Source: Christiangramia fulva
Lineage (GTDB): Bacteria > Bacteroidota > Bacteroidia > Flavobacteriales > Flavobacteriaceae
Length of the DNA stretch: 64,000 nt
Reading direction: 5' to 3'
NCBI RefSeq assembly: GCF_003024155.1
Contig: NZ_CP028136.1
Location: 3,720,001 to 3,784,000 of the forward strand
A model generated the notes under the pieces. That model was not told the origin of the DNA, made no database searches, and saw nothing but the letters and a program-made list of their open reading frames with translations. Positions within the stretch are counted from its first letter, which is position 1; each line of letters opens with the position of its first letter. Of this stretch, positions 41,579-51,439 are shown piece after piece. The translations under genes were made by a program, and so were the position numbers.

Positions 41579-42886
41579 ATGATTGAAGAACAAACAAAAT
41601 CCCAAAATCTCCTGGAAAGGAGAAAAAATATAGTGGCCAATGGTGTAGGTGTCTATAACACCGCAACGGTACAGGAAGCAAAAGGAGCCATCATTACCGA
41701 TATGGACGGCCGGGAACTCATAGATTTTGCCGGTGGCATAGGTGTGGTCAATGCGGGGCATTGTCCCGAACCCGTTGTAGAAGCGATTCGCGAACAGGCC
41801 GGAAAGTATATCCATACCAGTTTTAATGTGGTGACCTATGAACCTTATATTCAGCTATGTGAAGAGCTGGCTGAAATTTTGCCTCATGGGGAAAAGACAA
41901 AAGCCATGCTTATCAGTACCGGAGCTGAAGCCGTAGAGAATGCTGTAAAAATAGCAAGACAGGCCACAAAAAGACCTGCTGTGCTGTGTTTTACCGATGC
42001 CTACCACGGGCGTACCCTTATGGCTATGACCCTCACCAGTAAGGTCAATTACAAGTTTTTTTCCGGACCCTTCGCACCCGAAGTTTACCGTATCCCATTT
42101 CCTAATTTCTATAAATACCACGGAACACGTGATATGGATGAATTTGTAGAAACAGAGCTCCAGCGACTGAGTGACAGTGCGCATAGTATGGTTGATGTCA
42201 ACAGTGTAGCCGCCATAATCATTGAACCCATCCAGGGGGAAGGTGGTTTTAATCCCGTTCCTAAAAAATACCTTGAAGGACTCCGTAAATTTTGTGATGA
42301 ACATGGAGTTCTGCTTATAATGGATGAGATCCAAAGTGGTTTTTGCCGAACCGGTCACTGGGCAAGCTGGCAACATTACGGTGTTCAGCCCGACCTGAGC
42401 ACCTATGCGAAATCAATGGGTTCAGGTTTGCCTATAGCTGCGGTTGTAGGTCGTGCCGATATTATGGATGCGGCCGCTCCGGGAACAATCGGAGGCACCT
42501 ACATTGGTAGCCCTATTTGTTGTGCTGCAGCTTCGGCTACCATTCAGTATATGAAGGACAAAAACCTTAACCAGCGCGCCCTGCATATAGGAAAGATCAT
42601 TAAACAACGCATGGAAAAAATTCAATCTGAAGTTTCCGCCATAGGAGATGTGCGCGGTATAGGCGCTATGATAGGAATTGAGTTTGTAAAAGACAATGAT
42701 CCCGCCAATCCCGATTCTGAACTTTGCGATAAGATCGTGAAAGGCTGTGCCGAAGAAGGATTGATCCTTTTAAGCGCCGGGACTTTCAAGAATGTGGTAA
42801 GGATACTTTCACCTCTGGTAATTACCGATGAACAGTTGGAACAGGGACTTGATATTCTTGAGAGTCAAATTAGAAAGTATAGTTAG
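41579..42886 (+). CDS. gabT: class III aminotransferase, 4-aminobutyrate type
   Basis: The 435-residue PLP enzyme has DFAGGIGVVNAGHCPEPV near the N-terminus, the substrate-side STGAEAVENAVKIAR, FTDAYHGRTLMAM, the cofactor Asp in IMDEIQSGFCRTG and the Schiff-base lysine K278 in STYAKSMGSGLPI. This is the subgroup of 4-aminobutyrate/5-aminovalerate transaminases. It would convert GABA or another omega-amino acid to the semialdehyde with 2-oxoglutarate as acceptor. It heads a seven-gene co-directional operon whose last gene is a semialdehyde dehydrogenase, which supports this use. Exact substrate is not decidable. Confidence 0.88.
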   Translation: MIEEQTKSQNLLERRKNIVANGVGVYNTATVQEAKGAIITDMDGRELIDFAGGIGVVNAGHCPEPVVEAIREQAGKYIHTSFNVVTYEPYIQLCEELAEILPHGEKTKAMLISTGAEAVENAVKIARQATKRPAVLCFTDAYHGRTLMAMTLTSKVNYKFFSGPFAPEVYRIPFPNFYKYHGTRDMDEFVETELQRLSDSAHSMVDVNSVAAIIIEPIQGEGGFNPVPKKYLEGLRKFCDEHGVLLIMDEIQSGFCRTGHWASWQHYGVQPDLSTYAKSMGSGLPIAAVVGRADIMDAAAPGTIGGTYIGSPICCAAASATIQYMKDKNLNQRALHIGKIIKQRMEKIQSEVSAIGDVRGIGAMIGIEFVKDNDPANPDSELCDKIVKGCAEEGLILLSAGTFKNVVRILSPLVITDEQLEQGLDILESQIRKYS

Positions 42887-42967
42887 CACCTACATGTTGA
42901 ATTGCTAAAAAGTAAGGTACGCCTAAGCTTAAAAAAAAGAATAATTATAAAATAATCCACCCCTTTA

Positions 42968-43903
42968 ATGAGACCATTTGCAATAGCAGGAATACAAATG
43001 AAAGTTTCGGCGGTCACTCCAAATGTAGAGATGATGAAGCTAAAACTGGATATTACCATGAACCTCTATCCCTGGGTAGAAATGGTTGTTTTCAGTGAAT
43101 TATGTGGCTACGGCCCCTTAACTCATACCGCTACTCATATACCTGGCGATTTTGAACACCAGATGCAGGCTTTGGCAAAAAAGCATAATATCTGGTTGCT
43201 GCCCGGTTCGATTTTCGAAAAACATGATGATAAAATTTATAATACGGCTACCGTTATCAATCCGGATGGAGAGGTAGTTACCCGATACAGGAAAATGTTC
43301 CCGTTCTATCCTTATGAAGTCGGAGTGACCCCGGGATCGCATTACTGCGTTTTTGATGTTCCCGGAGTAGCGAAATTCGGACTTTCTATCTGTTACGATA
43401 TGTGGTTCCCGGAAACCATACGTACCCTGGCGGTTATGGGTGCCGAAGTTATTCTGCATCCCACCATGACCGGAACTATAGATCGGGATATTGAACTCTC
43501 CATCGTCCGTGCCATGGCTGCGGTCAACCAATGCTATCTTTTTGATGTCAACGGGCTCGAATCTGGGGGTAATGGTAAATCTATCGTATGCGGACCTGAC
43601 GGAAGAGTTATTTACCAGGCTGAAGGAAACGAAGAGATATTTCCGTTAGAGCTTAATATTGAACGAGTTCGGCGAAGTCGCGAATATGGAGTTCTACGGC
43701 TCGGCCAACCGCTGAAGAGCTTTCGCGATCACATTGGGCAGTTTAATATTTACCAGCCGGGAGCACATCTGCCCTATCTCAATTCGCTGGGGCCACTAAT
43801 AAAACCGACGAAAATGGAGGCTTTGGCAAAATTGAAAATGAAGGAAAATGAATATGAACCGCCATCAGGACCTACCGGCTATAAGGGATTTGGAGAATTA
43901 TAA
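42968..43903 (+). CDS. nitrilase-superfamily amidase
   Basis: This 311-residue carbon-nitrogen hydrolase has the Glu-Lys-Cys triad at E44 (VVFSELCGYG), K109 (TRYRKMFPFYP) and C142 (GLSICYDMWFPE). The sequence around it (PFYPYEVGVTPGSHY) resembles formamidase and aliphatic-amidase branches. It would release ammonia from an amide of the operon's pathway. It starts 81 bp after the aminotransferase stop, and the VOC gene follows after 15 bp. The C-terminal 50 residues (SFRDHIGQFNIYQPGAHLPY) form a tail beyond the core fold, as in amidases that make large oligomers. Confidence 0.82.
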   Translation: MRPFAIAGIQMKVSAVTPNVEMMKLKLDITMNLYPWVEMVVFSELCGYGPLTHTATHIPGDFEHQMQALAKKHNIWLLPGSIFEKHDDKIYNTATVINPDGEVVTRYRKMFPFYPYEVGVTPGSHYCVFDVPGVAKFGLSICYDMWFPETIRTLAVMGAEVILHPTMTGTIDRDIELSIVRAMAAVNQCYLFDVNGLESGGNGKSIVCGPDGRVIYQAEGNEEIFPLELNIERVRRSREYGVLRLGQPLKSFRDHIGQFNIYQPGAHLPYLNSLGPLIKPTKMEALAKLKMKENEYEPPSGPTGYKGFGEL

Positions 43904-43918
43904 TAAAAACAACTAAAT

Positions 43919-44326
43919 ATGGGTGGAGTACCATCAAAAAATAAAAAGGAAGAAAAACCAATCAAAAATTACGTGAGTTGGTTTGAAATACCTGCGGTAA
44001 ACTTTCAGCAGGCCGTAGATTTCTACAATCATATTTACGGGTTTGAAATGGAAAAAAATGTAAATGGCAATTACGCCATGGCTTTCTTTCCCGCTAAAAA
44101 TGGTATTGGTGGTGCAATAGTGGCCGGCCCAGGTTCCACACCCAGCGATTCAGGACCACTGATCTACCTCAATGCAGGTAATGATCTCAATGCCATTCTT
44201 CAGAAAGTAGAAGAGGCCGGCGGAAGGATTGTAATGTCCAAAACCCTGATCAATAAAGAATCAGGCTACTTCGCGATTTTTATCGATTCTGAAGGAAACA
44301 AATTAGCCCTGCATTCAAAAAATTAA
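43919..44326 (+). CDS. VOC-family (glyoxalase-like) protein
   Basis: The 135-residue protein has the vicinal-oxygen-chelate beta-alpha-beta pattern: YVSWFEIPAVNFQQAVDFYN (about 18-37), YGFEMEKN, GIGGAIVAGPG, then LNAGNDLNAILQKVEEAGG and GYFAIFIDSEGNKLALHS. The metal positions include the Glu of FEIP and the Glu of SEGN. Proteins of this type are often predicted enzymes related to PhnB/27-kDa antigen. It is a single VOC module, so a dimer is expected. It lies between the amidase and the decarboxylase genes (15 and 3 bp). Its step in the pathway is unknown. Confidence 0.75.
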   Translation: MGGVPSKNKKEEKPIKNYVSWFEIPAVNFQQAVDFYNHIYGFEMEKNVNGNYAMAFFPAKNGIGGAIVAGPGSTPSDSGPLIYLNAGNDLNAILQKVEEAGGRIVMSKTLINKESGYFAIFIDSEGNKLALHSKN

Positions 44327-44329
44327 TTT

Positions 44330-47074
44330 ATGATAGAGAAGAAAAATATCAGTTCACATTACTATAATATTGGGCAGTTGCGTATTGATCAATGGAACAG
44401 TCTGAAGAGGGAGACTGCGAAACTGGCAAATTCCGAGCGACAATCTGATGATTATAAAACCCACCGTCAACAGGTTTTAAAATTACTGGAAGACTGCATG
44501 GGTATTGAGTGCTATTTTGCTTTTCCGGGCCTGGCAAAGATCAATGGCTTAAGTGAAATGCTAAACCGAAAGGAATTTACCGCTCTTTCGCATCAGGTTG
44601 CTGAAATTACAAGATTACTGGTGAGTGATGGGTACCGAAATAGTCCTGATTTTACCGAAGATGAGGAACCCGGTATGGAATCCGAAAACGGGGAACTGCA
44701 GCAGGGTGTTCGAAAAAACTATTTTGAAGTCCTTTTTGTAGAAGATATTTCAGCGAAAGAAGAAACAAAATTGAGGCATGACCTCAAGGATCTTCGGGGT
44801 TCCAATGAGCAGTTTAGTTATGGTATTGTGGTACAGCGTTCTTTTGAAGATGCTATGATCGCTCTGCTCTTTAATTACAATATTCAGGCGGTGGTCGTAC
44901 GTTATGCTCCACCATACAGGTCTAAAAATATTACCTCTCTTATAAAACCATTTATTCAAAACGCGCTGAATCTTGATTTTTCTTCATATCCCGAAACCGA
45001 ACTCGGTCCTATCCTTGGAAAAATTATCAAAAAATTCCGACCGGAAATAGACACCTATTACGTTACCGATACAGCACTTAATAATTTAAAAGACAGCACC
45101 CTCAAAAGCTTCAGGCGTATCTTTTATCGTGTGGAAGACCTTCAGGAACTACACCTTTCAGTTTTAAGAGGAATTAGCGAACGCTATGAAACACCGTTCT
45201 TTTCCGCTTTAAAAGAATACAGTAAAAAGCCAACCGGTATCTTTCACGCGATGCCTATTTCCAGAGGAAATTCGGTTTTCAAATCCAGGTGGATCAATGA
45301 CTTTGGAAATTTCTATGGACGCAATATGTTCCTTGCCGAAACCTCTTCGACAACCGGCGGTTTAGATTCGCTGCTGCAACCCAAGGGATCACTGAAAAAA
45401 GCGCAAAAAATGGCTTCAGATACCTATGGGTCACTCAATACTTTTTTTGTTACTAATGGTACTTCCACGGCCAACAAGATTGTGGTACAGGCGATGATCC
45501 GGCCAGGCGATGTTGTACTGATCGACAGAGATTGTCATAAATCACATCATTACGGTCTTGTGCTTGCCGGAGCTTACCCGGTTTACCTGGACTCCTACCC
45601 TATTGAGGAATATTCCATGTACGGCGCTGTGCCCCTGGAACAAATAAAGGAGAAACTCCTGAAACTCAAAAAAGCAGGAAGACTGGATCTGGCAAAAATG
45701 CTGCTTCTAACCAATTGCACCTTCGACGGTTTGGTCTATAACGTGGAAAAGGTAATGGAAGAAGTACTTGCCATTAAACCAGATATGGTCTTTCTATGGG
45801 ATGAAGCCTGGTTTGCCTTCGCCGGATTTACCTATAATTATAAGCAGCGAACCGGAATGTTTACCGCGAAAAAACTGCACGAAAAGTACAATAGCAACAG
45901 CTATCGCGAAGAATATAAGGCCCATATAAAAAGTCTTAAAAAAGATGAAATTCCGAAGTTGCCTGACCCTGATAAAGTGAGGATCCGCGTCTATTCAACT
46001 CAGAGTACACATAAAACTTTAAGCAGTTTCCGGCAGGGTTCCATGATCCATATATGGGATGAGGATTTTCGCCGAAAAAGCGAGAACACTTTTATGGAAG
46101 CCTATATGACGCATACTTCTACCTCTCCCAATTATCAGATGCTTGCTTCATTAGATGCCGGACGCCGGCAGGTACAGTTTGAGGGCTATGAACTGGTAGA
46201 AAAAAGTATTGAAATGGCGATGGTATTACGGGCCAAGGTCAATAACCACCCACGTTTGAACAAATACTTTGATGTGCTTACGGTTAGCGATTTCATTCCG
46301 AAGGAATACCGGGAATCGGGACTTTCTGAATATTACAGTCAGAAAGATGGCTGGAATCGTATGGAAAATGCATGGGCAAATGATGAATTTGTTCTCGACC
46401 CCACAAAGATCACGCTCCACATTGGCCGTACGGGCGTTGATGGAGATACTTTCAAGAACAAATACCTGATGGATAAATTTAATATTCAGATCAATAAAAC
46501 ATCAAGAAATACGGTGCTTTTTATGACGAATATTGGGACCACCCGCGGTAGTGTTACCTACCTTACCAATGCCTTGCTAAAAATTGCCGATGAGCTGGAT
46601 AAAGAATTTATTTCACTCAGCGCCAAAGAAGCAAAAATACGCAAGGACAAAATACAATCGCTAACCAAAGATTTCCCGCCATTACCTGATTTCAGTTATT
46701 TCCATCATTCGTTTCAGGCAGTACCCGGTGTACCCGGAGGAAATATACGGGAAGCCTTCTTTTTGGCATATAACGAAGATAATTATGAATACATGCCAAT
46801 TAAGGATTGCCTTCCTGCCATTAAAGAAGGAAGAATACTGGTGGCCTCGTCGTTCATTATTCCCTATCCGCCCGGTTTCCCGGTGCTTGTTCCCGGCCAG
46901 GTTGTGAGTGAAGAGATCGTAAGTTTCCTACTGGCACTGGACGTCTCTGAAATCCATGGCTACCGTGCCGACCTGGGACTTCGGCTTTTTAAAGACAGCG
47001 TACTGAACAGGCAGAAAACCATAACTTCTATGGGATCTAAAAACAATACTAATAAAAAACTAATCACTAAATAA
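44330..47074 (+). CDS. Orn/Lys/Arg decarboxylase-like PLP enzyme
   Basis: This protein has 914 residues. A receiver-like wing domain spans about 130-210 (YFEVLFVEDISAKEETKLRH, SYGIVVQRSFEDAMIALLF). The large fold type I PLP domain follows: FVTNGTSTANKIVVQAM, IDRDCHKSHHYGLVLAGAYP, MVFLWDEAWFAF with the cofactor Asp, and the Schiff-base lysine K562 in STQSTHKTLSS. This is the decarboxylase-like architecture of inducible Lys/Orn/Arg decarboxylases, but it is longer and its substrate loop differs, so another amino acid or amine may be used. It is the largest gene of the operon and probably makes the amine that the other enzymes consume. Confidence 0.8.
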   Translation: MIEKKNISSHYYNIGQLRIDQWNSLKRETAKLANSERQSDDYKTHRQQVLKLLEDCMGIECYFAFPGLAKINGLSEMLNRKEFTALSHQVAEITRLLVSDGYRNSPDFTEDEEPGMESENGELQQGVRKNYFEVLFVEDISAKEETKLRHDLKDLRGSNEQFSYGIVVQRSFEDAMIALLFNYNIQAVVVRYAPPYRSKNITSLIKPFIQNALNLDFSSYPETELGPILGKIIKKFRPEIDTYYVTDTALNNLKDSTLKSFRRIFYRVEDLQELHLSVLRGISERYETPFFSALKEYSKKPTGIFHAMPISRGNSVFKSRWINDFGNFYGRNMFLAETSSTTGGLDSLLQPKGSLKKAQKMASDTYGSLNTFFVTNGTSTANKIVVQAMIRPGDVVLIDRDCHKSHHYGLVLAGAYPVYLDSYPIEEYSMYGAVPLEQIKEKLLKLKKAGRLDLAKMLLLTNCTFDGLVYNVEKVMEEVLAIKPDMVFLWDEAWFAFAGFTYNYKQRTGMFTAKKLHEKYNSNSYREEYKAHIKSLKKDEIPKLPDPDKVRIRVYSTQSTHKTLSSFRQGSMIHIWDEDFRRKSENTFMEAYMTHTSTSPNYQMLASLDAGRRQVQFEGYELVEKSIEMAMVLRAKVNNHPRLNKYFDVLTVSDFIPKEYRESGLSEYYSQKDGWNRMENAWANDEFVLDPTKITLHIGRTGVDGDTFKNKYLMDKFNIQINKTSRNTVLFMTNIGTTRGSVTYLTNALLKIADELDKEFISLSAKEAKIRKDKIQSLTKDFPPLPDFSYFHHSFQAVPGVPGGNIREAFFLAYNEDNYEYMPIKDCLPAIKEGRILVASSFIIPYPPGFPVLVPGQVVSEEIVSFLLALDVSEIHGYRADLGLRLFKDSVLNRQKTITSMGSKNNTNKKLITK

Positions 47075-47081
47075 AAACATT

Positions 47082-48725
47082 ATGGCTACAAAAAAGAAAA
47101 CAACTTCTAACTCAAAAGAAGCCACGAATAAAAAGAAGACGCCTGCGGTTTCAAAAACCAGGGTTCCTGCAACAAAAACGCAGGCAAAAGGAAAGAAAAC
47201 AACTTCTGCTTCGGCAAAAAGCAGTGCTAAAAAAACGACAGCTTCTGCAAAACCGGAAACAAAACGCACTAAAAAAACCCAGTTAAACGGTGTTTCAGAT
47301 ATCCGAAGATCATTTCATAAGAATGAAGAACCTCTTTATTTTATAAGCGCCACGAATTTCAATCTTCTGGGTGCAGACGAGTGGATAAAAGGTTTCAAAT
47401 TCATCTGCCATATTGAATGTTTTGACGGCTTACATCCAAATGTGTTTTCTCCGCAAAACGAAATTCCGCATGATGATTTTGAAGGAATTGAAGACATCAA
47501 CAATTACCTGCTTTCCCATCCCGAAGTACAGGATTATATAAAAGCAAGATCTGTAGACGGTCGTGCCGGTAAAGCCATGTTCTTAATGTTCAATGAAAAA
47601 ACCGAAGAGCTTGCTGAAAAACTGGGTCTTGAAATCATGTTCCCGAAAGCCGAGATGCGGACTTCTATGGACAATAAGGTGAACACCAACAGGATCGCCG
47701 AAAAAGCAGGAGTTCCCTGTGTTCCTTATGTGCTATCGCAGGTAAAGGATTATAAAGATCTTACAAAAAAGGCTAAAAAGCTGGGTAGTGAACTCGTAAT
47801 TCAGACTCCCTTTGGAGATTCGGGCCATACCACCTTTTTTATTTCCAATGAAGAGCAGTTCAAAAAGCACGAAGCTGAGATCATCGAGGAGAAGGAAGTT
47901 AAGATCATGAAACGTATACGTTGCAGGGGATCGGCTATTGAGGCTTGTGTTACCAGGCATGGGACTATAGTTGCTCCGCTAATGACCGAGCTTGTAGGAT
48001 TTTCAAACCTTACTCCCTATGAAGGCGGCTGGTGTGGTAATGAAATTTATCCTAATGCTTTTACACCCGAATTAAGAAAAAAAGCGGTTGAATACACGCA
48101 GCTTTTCGGTAATCAGTTAAGAAAAGAAGGCTATAAAGGTTATTTTGAACTTGATTTCCTTATCGATCAGGACAATGGTGAAATTTATCTTGGAGAGCTC
48201 AATCCCCGTGTTACCGGTGCGAGTTCCATCACCAATCACGCAGTTTTTGCGCTTGCCGACGCTCCGCTATTTATTTTCCATATCCTGGAATGGATGGATA
48301 TTGAATATGATTTAGATGTGGAAGCTATTAATGATCGTTGGTCAAGGCAGGAAAATATTGATAGCTGGAGTCAGCTTATCATCAAACGTACCGAAGACAC
48401 CATAGAATATGTGACCGAAGCCCCAAAATCGGGTATTTACAGAATGTACGACACCGGCCATATTCAGTTTGACCGTATGGATACACACAGAAGGGCCGTT
48501 GAAAATGAGAACGAGGCTTTCTTCCTGAGAATTACCAAAAAGGGAGATTATCTTTATGAAGGAGCCGATATGGGAATTCTTGTTACCCGGGGCCGCATGA
48601 TGACCGATGATTTTCAACTCAACCACCGTGCGAAACACTGGATAAAGGCGATAAGAAACCAGTATAAATCAGAGATGGTTGAAGATAAAAAGAAGCCGAA
48701 ATTAAGCGGTACTTTAACTAAATAA
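47082..48725 (+). CDS. ATP-grasp ligase with Lys/Ala-rich N-terminal tail
   Basis: The protein has 547 residues. Residues 1-67 are almost only Lys, Thr, Ser, Ala (KKKTTSNSKEATNKKKT...), like histone H1 tails. From about residue 80 an ATP-grasp enzyme follows: SMDNKVNTNRIAEKAGVPCVP, LVIQTPFGDSGHTTFF, EVKIMKRIRCRGSAIEACVT and the metal-binding GYFELDFLIDQ ... YLGELNPRVTGAS. Automatic annotation usually calls it biotin carboxylase, but no biotin-linked domains are here, so an amide- or peptide-forming carboxylate-amine ligase is more likely. It starts 7 bp after the decarboxylase stop. It may activate or mask the amine, with the C45 enzyme later removing the mask. Confidence 0.75.
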   Translation: MATKKKTTSNSKEATNKKKTPAVSKTRVPATKTQAKGKKTTSASAKSSAKKTTASAKPETKRTKKTQLNGVSDIRRSFHKNEEPLYFISATNFNLLGADEWIKGFKFICHIECFDGLHPNVFSPQNEIPHDDFEGIEDINNYLLSHPEVQDYIKARSVDGRAGKAMFLMFNEKTEELAEKLGLEIMFPKAEMRTSMDNKVNTNRIAEKAGVPCVPYVLSQVKDYKDLTKKAKKLGSELVIQTPFGDSGHTTFFISNEEQFKKHEAEIIEEKEVKIMKRIRCRGSAIEACVTRHGTIVAPLMTELVGFSNLTPYEGGWCGNEIYPNAFTPELRKKAVEYTQLFGNQLRKEGYKGYFELDFLIDQDNGEIYLGELNPRVTGASSITNHAVFALADAPLFIFHILEWMDIEYDLDVEAINDRWSRQENIDSWSQLIIKRTEDTIEYVTEAPKSGIYRMYDTGHIQFDRMDTHRRAVENENEAFFLRITKKGDYLYEGADMGILVTRGRMMTDDFQLNHRAKHWIKAIRNQYKSEMVEDKKKPKLSGTLTK

Positions 48726-48817
48726 CACAATAGTTTCCGGGCAATACCATGAATTTCCTCATATTTGTTCGGGAACTTTTTTCTTAATCCTGAATAAATT
48801 GTAATCTGCCCTGCAAT

Positions 48818-50047
48818 ATGCAACTTCATTTTTATGCGATTTCAGAAATCGGGAAACCGGGAGAGAAATGGCAAAAATTATATAATACACATTGGCCGGC
48901 CTATCAAAACTGGCTGGAATCAAAAAAAGATTACAAACTACCCACGCTAAAAGCCTCAAAAGCAGCGCTAAAAAAATATATGCCTGAAATGCTTCCTCTC
49001 CACAGGCATTTGTGTAAACTGGTAAAGGCAGATCGCAAAGCGGCAGTATTCCTTACTGGTTTTCAGCCACCGGCTTACGTTTTTGGATGTGCCCAGGCGG
49101 TTCATAAGGGAAAGGAAGTACGGCTAATTCGTAATTACGATTACCATCCCCATCTTTTAGAGGGCACACAGCTCCTGAGCTCGTGGAACGGAAAAAAGGT
49201 TATTGCGACCGGTGATTGCCTTATAGGCGCTCTGGATGGAATAAACGAAGACGGCCTGGCGATCTCCCTTTCTTTTGGAGGTCGGAAAAAGGTGGGATAT
49301 GGGTTCGGTATTCCGTTTATCCTCCGCTATATTCTTGAATTCTGCAGTACCACAAAAGAAGCGGTTGTAGCTTTAAAAAGGATTCCGTCGCATATGGCTT
49401 ATAATGTAACCGTGGTAGATAAAAGCGGAAACCATAAAACAGTACGCCTGGTACCCGATAAGCCAGCTATTGTCACTGAAGCTAATTTTGCAACCAACCA
49501 CCAGGAGACTATACACTGGCCTGAAAATGCGCTGCATAATCAAACCTTAAAACGATCGGCTTCCCTGGAAAAAACCCTGCAAATCAATAAAATGGATCCC
49601 GAGGGAATTTTACAGGCCTTTCTCGAGCCACCGCTTTATAACACTCGATTTTCTGAAGGATTTGGGACACTCTATACGGCGGTTTACCGTCCGGAAAAAG
49701 GAATAGCAGAATTGCACTGGCCCGGCGAAAAACTGGTACAAACCTTTGAAAATTTCAGCGAGGCTTACACCAAAATCGATTTTAGTAAAGAAGAACAGAT
49801 AGTTTCATCCTGGGAAGAACCGGGAACAGGAAAAACATCCTCCGAAAAATATCCTCCTGAAGACTGGAAAGAAAACCTCGCTGAAAGCCTTGTGCATGCG
49901 GTGGCTAAAGAAAATCCAGATTTAGATAAGTCACAGCTGGAAAAGCTGCGCCGGAAGATCCTGAAACCTGGAGTGATTTCCTGGAGTAGCTTCGCCGGAT
50001 TCTGGAGCAAGCCAAAAAATCGGTCTGCTGAAAAAGACAAAAAATAA
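48818..50047 (+). CDS. C45-family Ntn hydrolase (acyl-transferase/amidase-like)
   Basis: The 409-residue protein has the C45/penicillin-acyltransferase-like core: predicted nucleophile C91 in VFGCAQAV, then RNYDYHP (N106, D108), GALDGINEDGLAISLSFGG, PFILRYILEFC and HMAYNVTVVDKSGNHK. In this family autocleavage before the Cys creates the N-terminal nucleophile. The segment before C91 would be the propeptide or a small subunit. No signal peptide, so it is cytoplasmic. Role in the operon: hydrolysis of an amide, possibly the bond made by the ATP-grasp enzyme. The C-terminal 60 residues are charged. Confidence 0.75.
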   Translation: MQLHFYAISEIGKPGEKWQKLYNTHWPAYQNWLESKKDYKLPTLKASKAALKKYMPEMLPLHRHLCKLVKADRKAAVFLTGFQPPAYVFGCAQAVHKGKEVRLIRNYDYHPHLLEGTQLLSSWNGKKVIATGDCLIGALDGINEDGLAISLSFGGRKKVGYGFGIPFILRYILEFCSTTKEAVVALKRIPSHMAYNVTVVDKSGNHKTVRLVPDKPAIVTEANFATNHQETIHWPENALHNQTLKRSASLEKTLQINKMDPEGILQAFLEPPLYNTRFSEGFGTLYTAVYRPEKGIAELHWPGEKLVQTFENFSEAYTKIDFSKEEQIVSSWEEPGTGKTSSEKYPPEDWKENLAESLVHAVAKENPDLDKSQLEKLRRKILKPGVISWSSFAGFWSKPKNRSAEKDKK

Positions 50048-50073
50048 ACATCATTTATTCAATAGAAACAATT

Positions 50074-51432
50074 ATGAAATTTAAAAGCGTGAATCCGTAT
50101 AACGGCAAGCAGGTAGGAGAATATACCGCGCATACTTCAGAAGAACTTGATGCCATCCTGGAGCGCGCTACCACTGCTTTTGAAAGCTGGAGCCAAAAAC
50201 CGCTTTCCCATCGCACCGATCTGATCAAAAAAGTAGGACAATTGCTGCGGGATGATCAGGAAGATTATGCCCGGATGATCACTATGGAAATGGGTAAACC
50301 CATTTCAGAATCACGCGCCGAAGTAAATAAATGCGCCTGGGTATGTGATCATTATGCGGAAAATACAGAAGATTTTTTAAAAATTGAAGAGATAGCTACC
50401 GATGCCAAACGGAGTTTTGTAAGACACGACCCTATGGGAGCCGTTTTTGCCATTATGCCGTGGAATTTTCCTTTCTGGCAGGTTTTCCGGTTTGCGGCAC
50501 CTACTCTTACTGCCGGAAACACCGGTTTATTGAAACACGCTCCGAATGTTTTTGGCTGCGCTCAAATGATGGAAGAGGTGTTCCTGAAAGCAGGATATCC
50601 AAAAGGAGTTTTTCAGAATATTATTGTTCATCAGGACCAAACCGAAAAAATAATAGCCCACGACGCGGTAAAAGCCGTAACGCTTACCGGCAGCGAGAAG
50701 GCAGGTTCAGCAGTGGCACAGCTTGCAGGAAAATACCTGAAGAAAAGTCTGATGGAACTGGGTGGGAATAATTCTTTTATCGTTTGGGAAGAAGCCGATA
50801 TTGATCAGGCAGTAAAAACGGCGGTTTCGGCCCGGATGCTTAACTGCGGACAAAGTTGCATAGCTGCCAAACGCTTCATCATTCTGGAAGGCATCTATGA
50901 CGAGTTTGTTTCTAAATTTACCCAGGCGGTAAGCGAGCTTAAAAGTGGAGATCCTATGGATGATGGGACACAGGTGGGCACGCTGGCCCGGAAAGATCTG
51001 GCCGATCAGCTTAATCGCCAAATAAAACAATCTATCGCACAAGGCGCGGAACTTCTGCTTGGCGGAGAACAGGAAAATTGTTTTCACCAGCCTACATTAC
51101 TTGCCAACGTAAAGCCCGGAATGCCAGCCTTCGATGATGAAACCTTCGGACCTTTGGCGGCGATAATCAAAGCAAAAGATATAGAGGAGGCCTTTGAGCT
51201 TTCTGAAAGATCCAAATATGGACTCGGGACTACAGTTTTTACGAAAGATACTGCCAAAGCTGTAGAATATGCCCACCGCGTAAGTGACGGTGCTTATTTC
51301 ATTAATGAACTCGTAAAATCAGATCCCAGACTACCATTTGGAGGCACCAAACGTTCCGGTTACGGTCGGGAACTCGCTAAAGACGGGATGATGGAGTTTT
51401 TGAATAAAAAGGTGGTGTATGTTGGGAAATAG
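50074..51432 (+). CDS. gabD: NAD(P)-dependent (succinate-)semialdehyde dehydrogenase
   Basis: The 452-residue aldehyde dehydrogenase has the nucleotide-binding PWNFPFWQVFRFAAPTL, VTLTGSEKAGSAVAQLAG, the general base Glu in SLMELGGNNSFIV, the catalytic C262 in NCGQSCIAAKRF and the C-terminal LPFGGTKRSGYGRELAKDG. It belongs to the YneI/GabD-like branch without the longer N-terminus. As the last operon gene, 26 bp after the C45 gene, it would oxidise the semialdehyde formed by the aminotransferase, feeding succinate or glutarate into central metabolism. NAD versus NADP preference is not decidable. Confidence 0.88.
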   Translation: MKFKSVNPYNGKQVGEYTAHTSEELDAILERATTAFESWSQKPLSHRTDLIKKVGQLLRDDQEDYARMITMEMGKPISESRAEVNKCAWVCDHYAENTEDFLKIEEIATDAKRSFVRHDPMGAVFAIMPWNFPFWQVFRFAAPTLTAGNTGLLKHAPNVFGCAQMMEEVFLKAGYPKGVFQNIIVHQDQTEKIIAHDAVKAVTLTGSEKAGSAVAQLAGKYLKKSLMELGGNNSFIVWEEADIDQAVKTAVSARMLNCGQSCIAAKRFIILEGIYDEFVSKFTQAVSELKSGDPMDDGTQVGTLARKDLADQLNRQIKQSIAQGAELLLGGEQENCFHQPTLLANVKPGMPAFDDETFGPLAAIIKAKDIEEAFELSERSKYGLGTTVFTKDTAKAVEYAHRVSDGAYFINELVKSDPRLPFGGTKRSGYGRELAKDGMMEFLNKKVVYVGK

Positions 51433-51439
51433 TGATTAG

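Noticed and set aside
42422..42625. Minus-strand frames inside the catabolic operon (41855, 43118, 46226 and others)
   Set aside because: All overlap strongly conserved enzyme genes in the opposite direction and contain no family motif.
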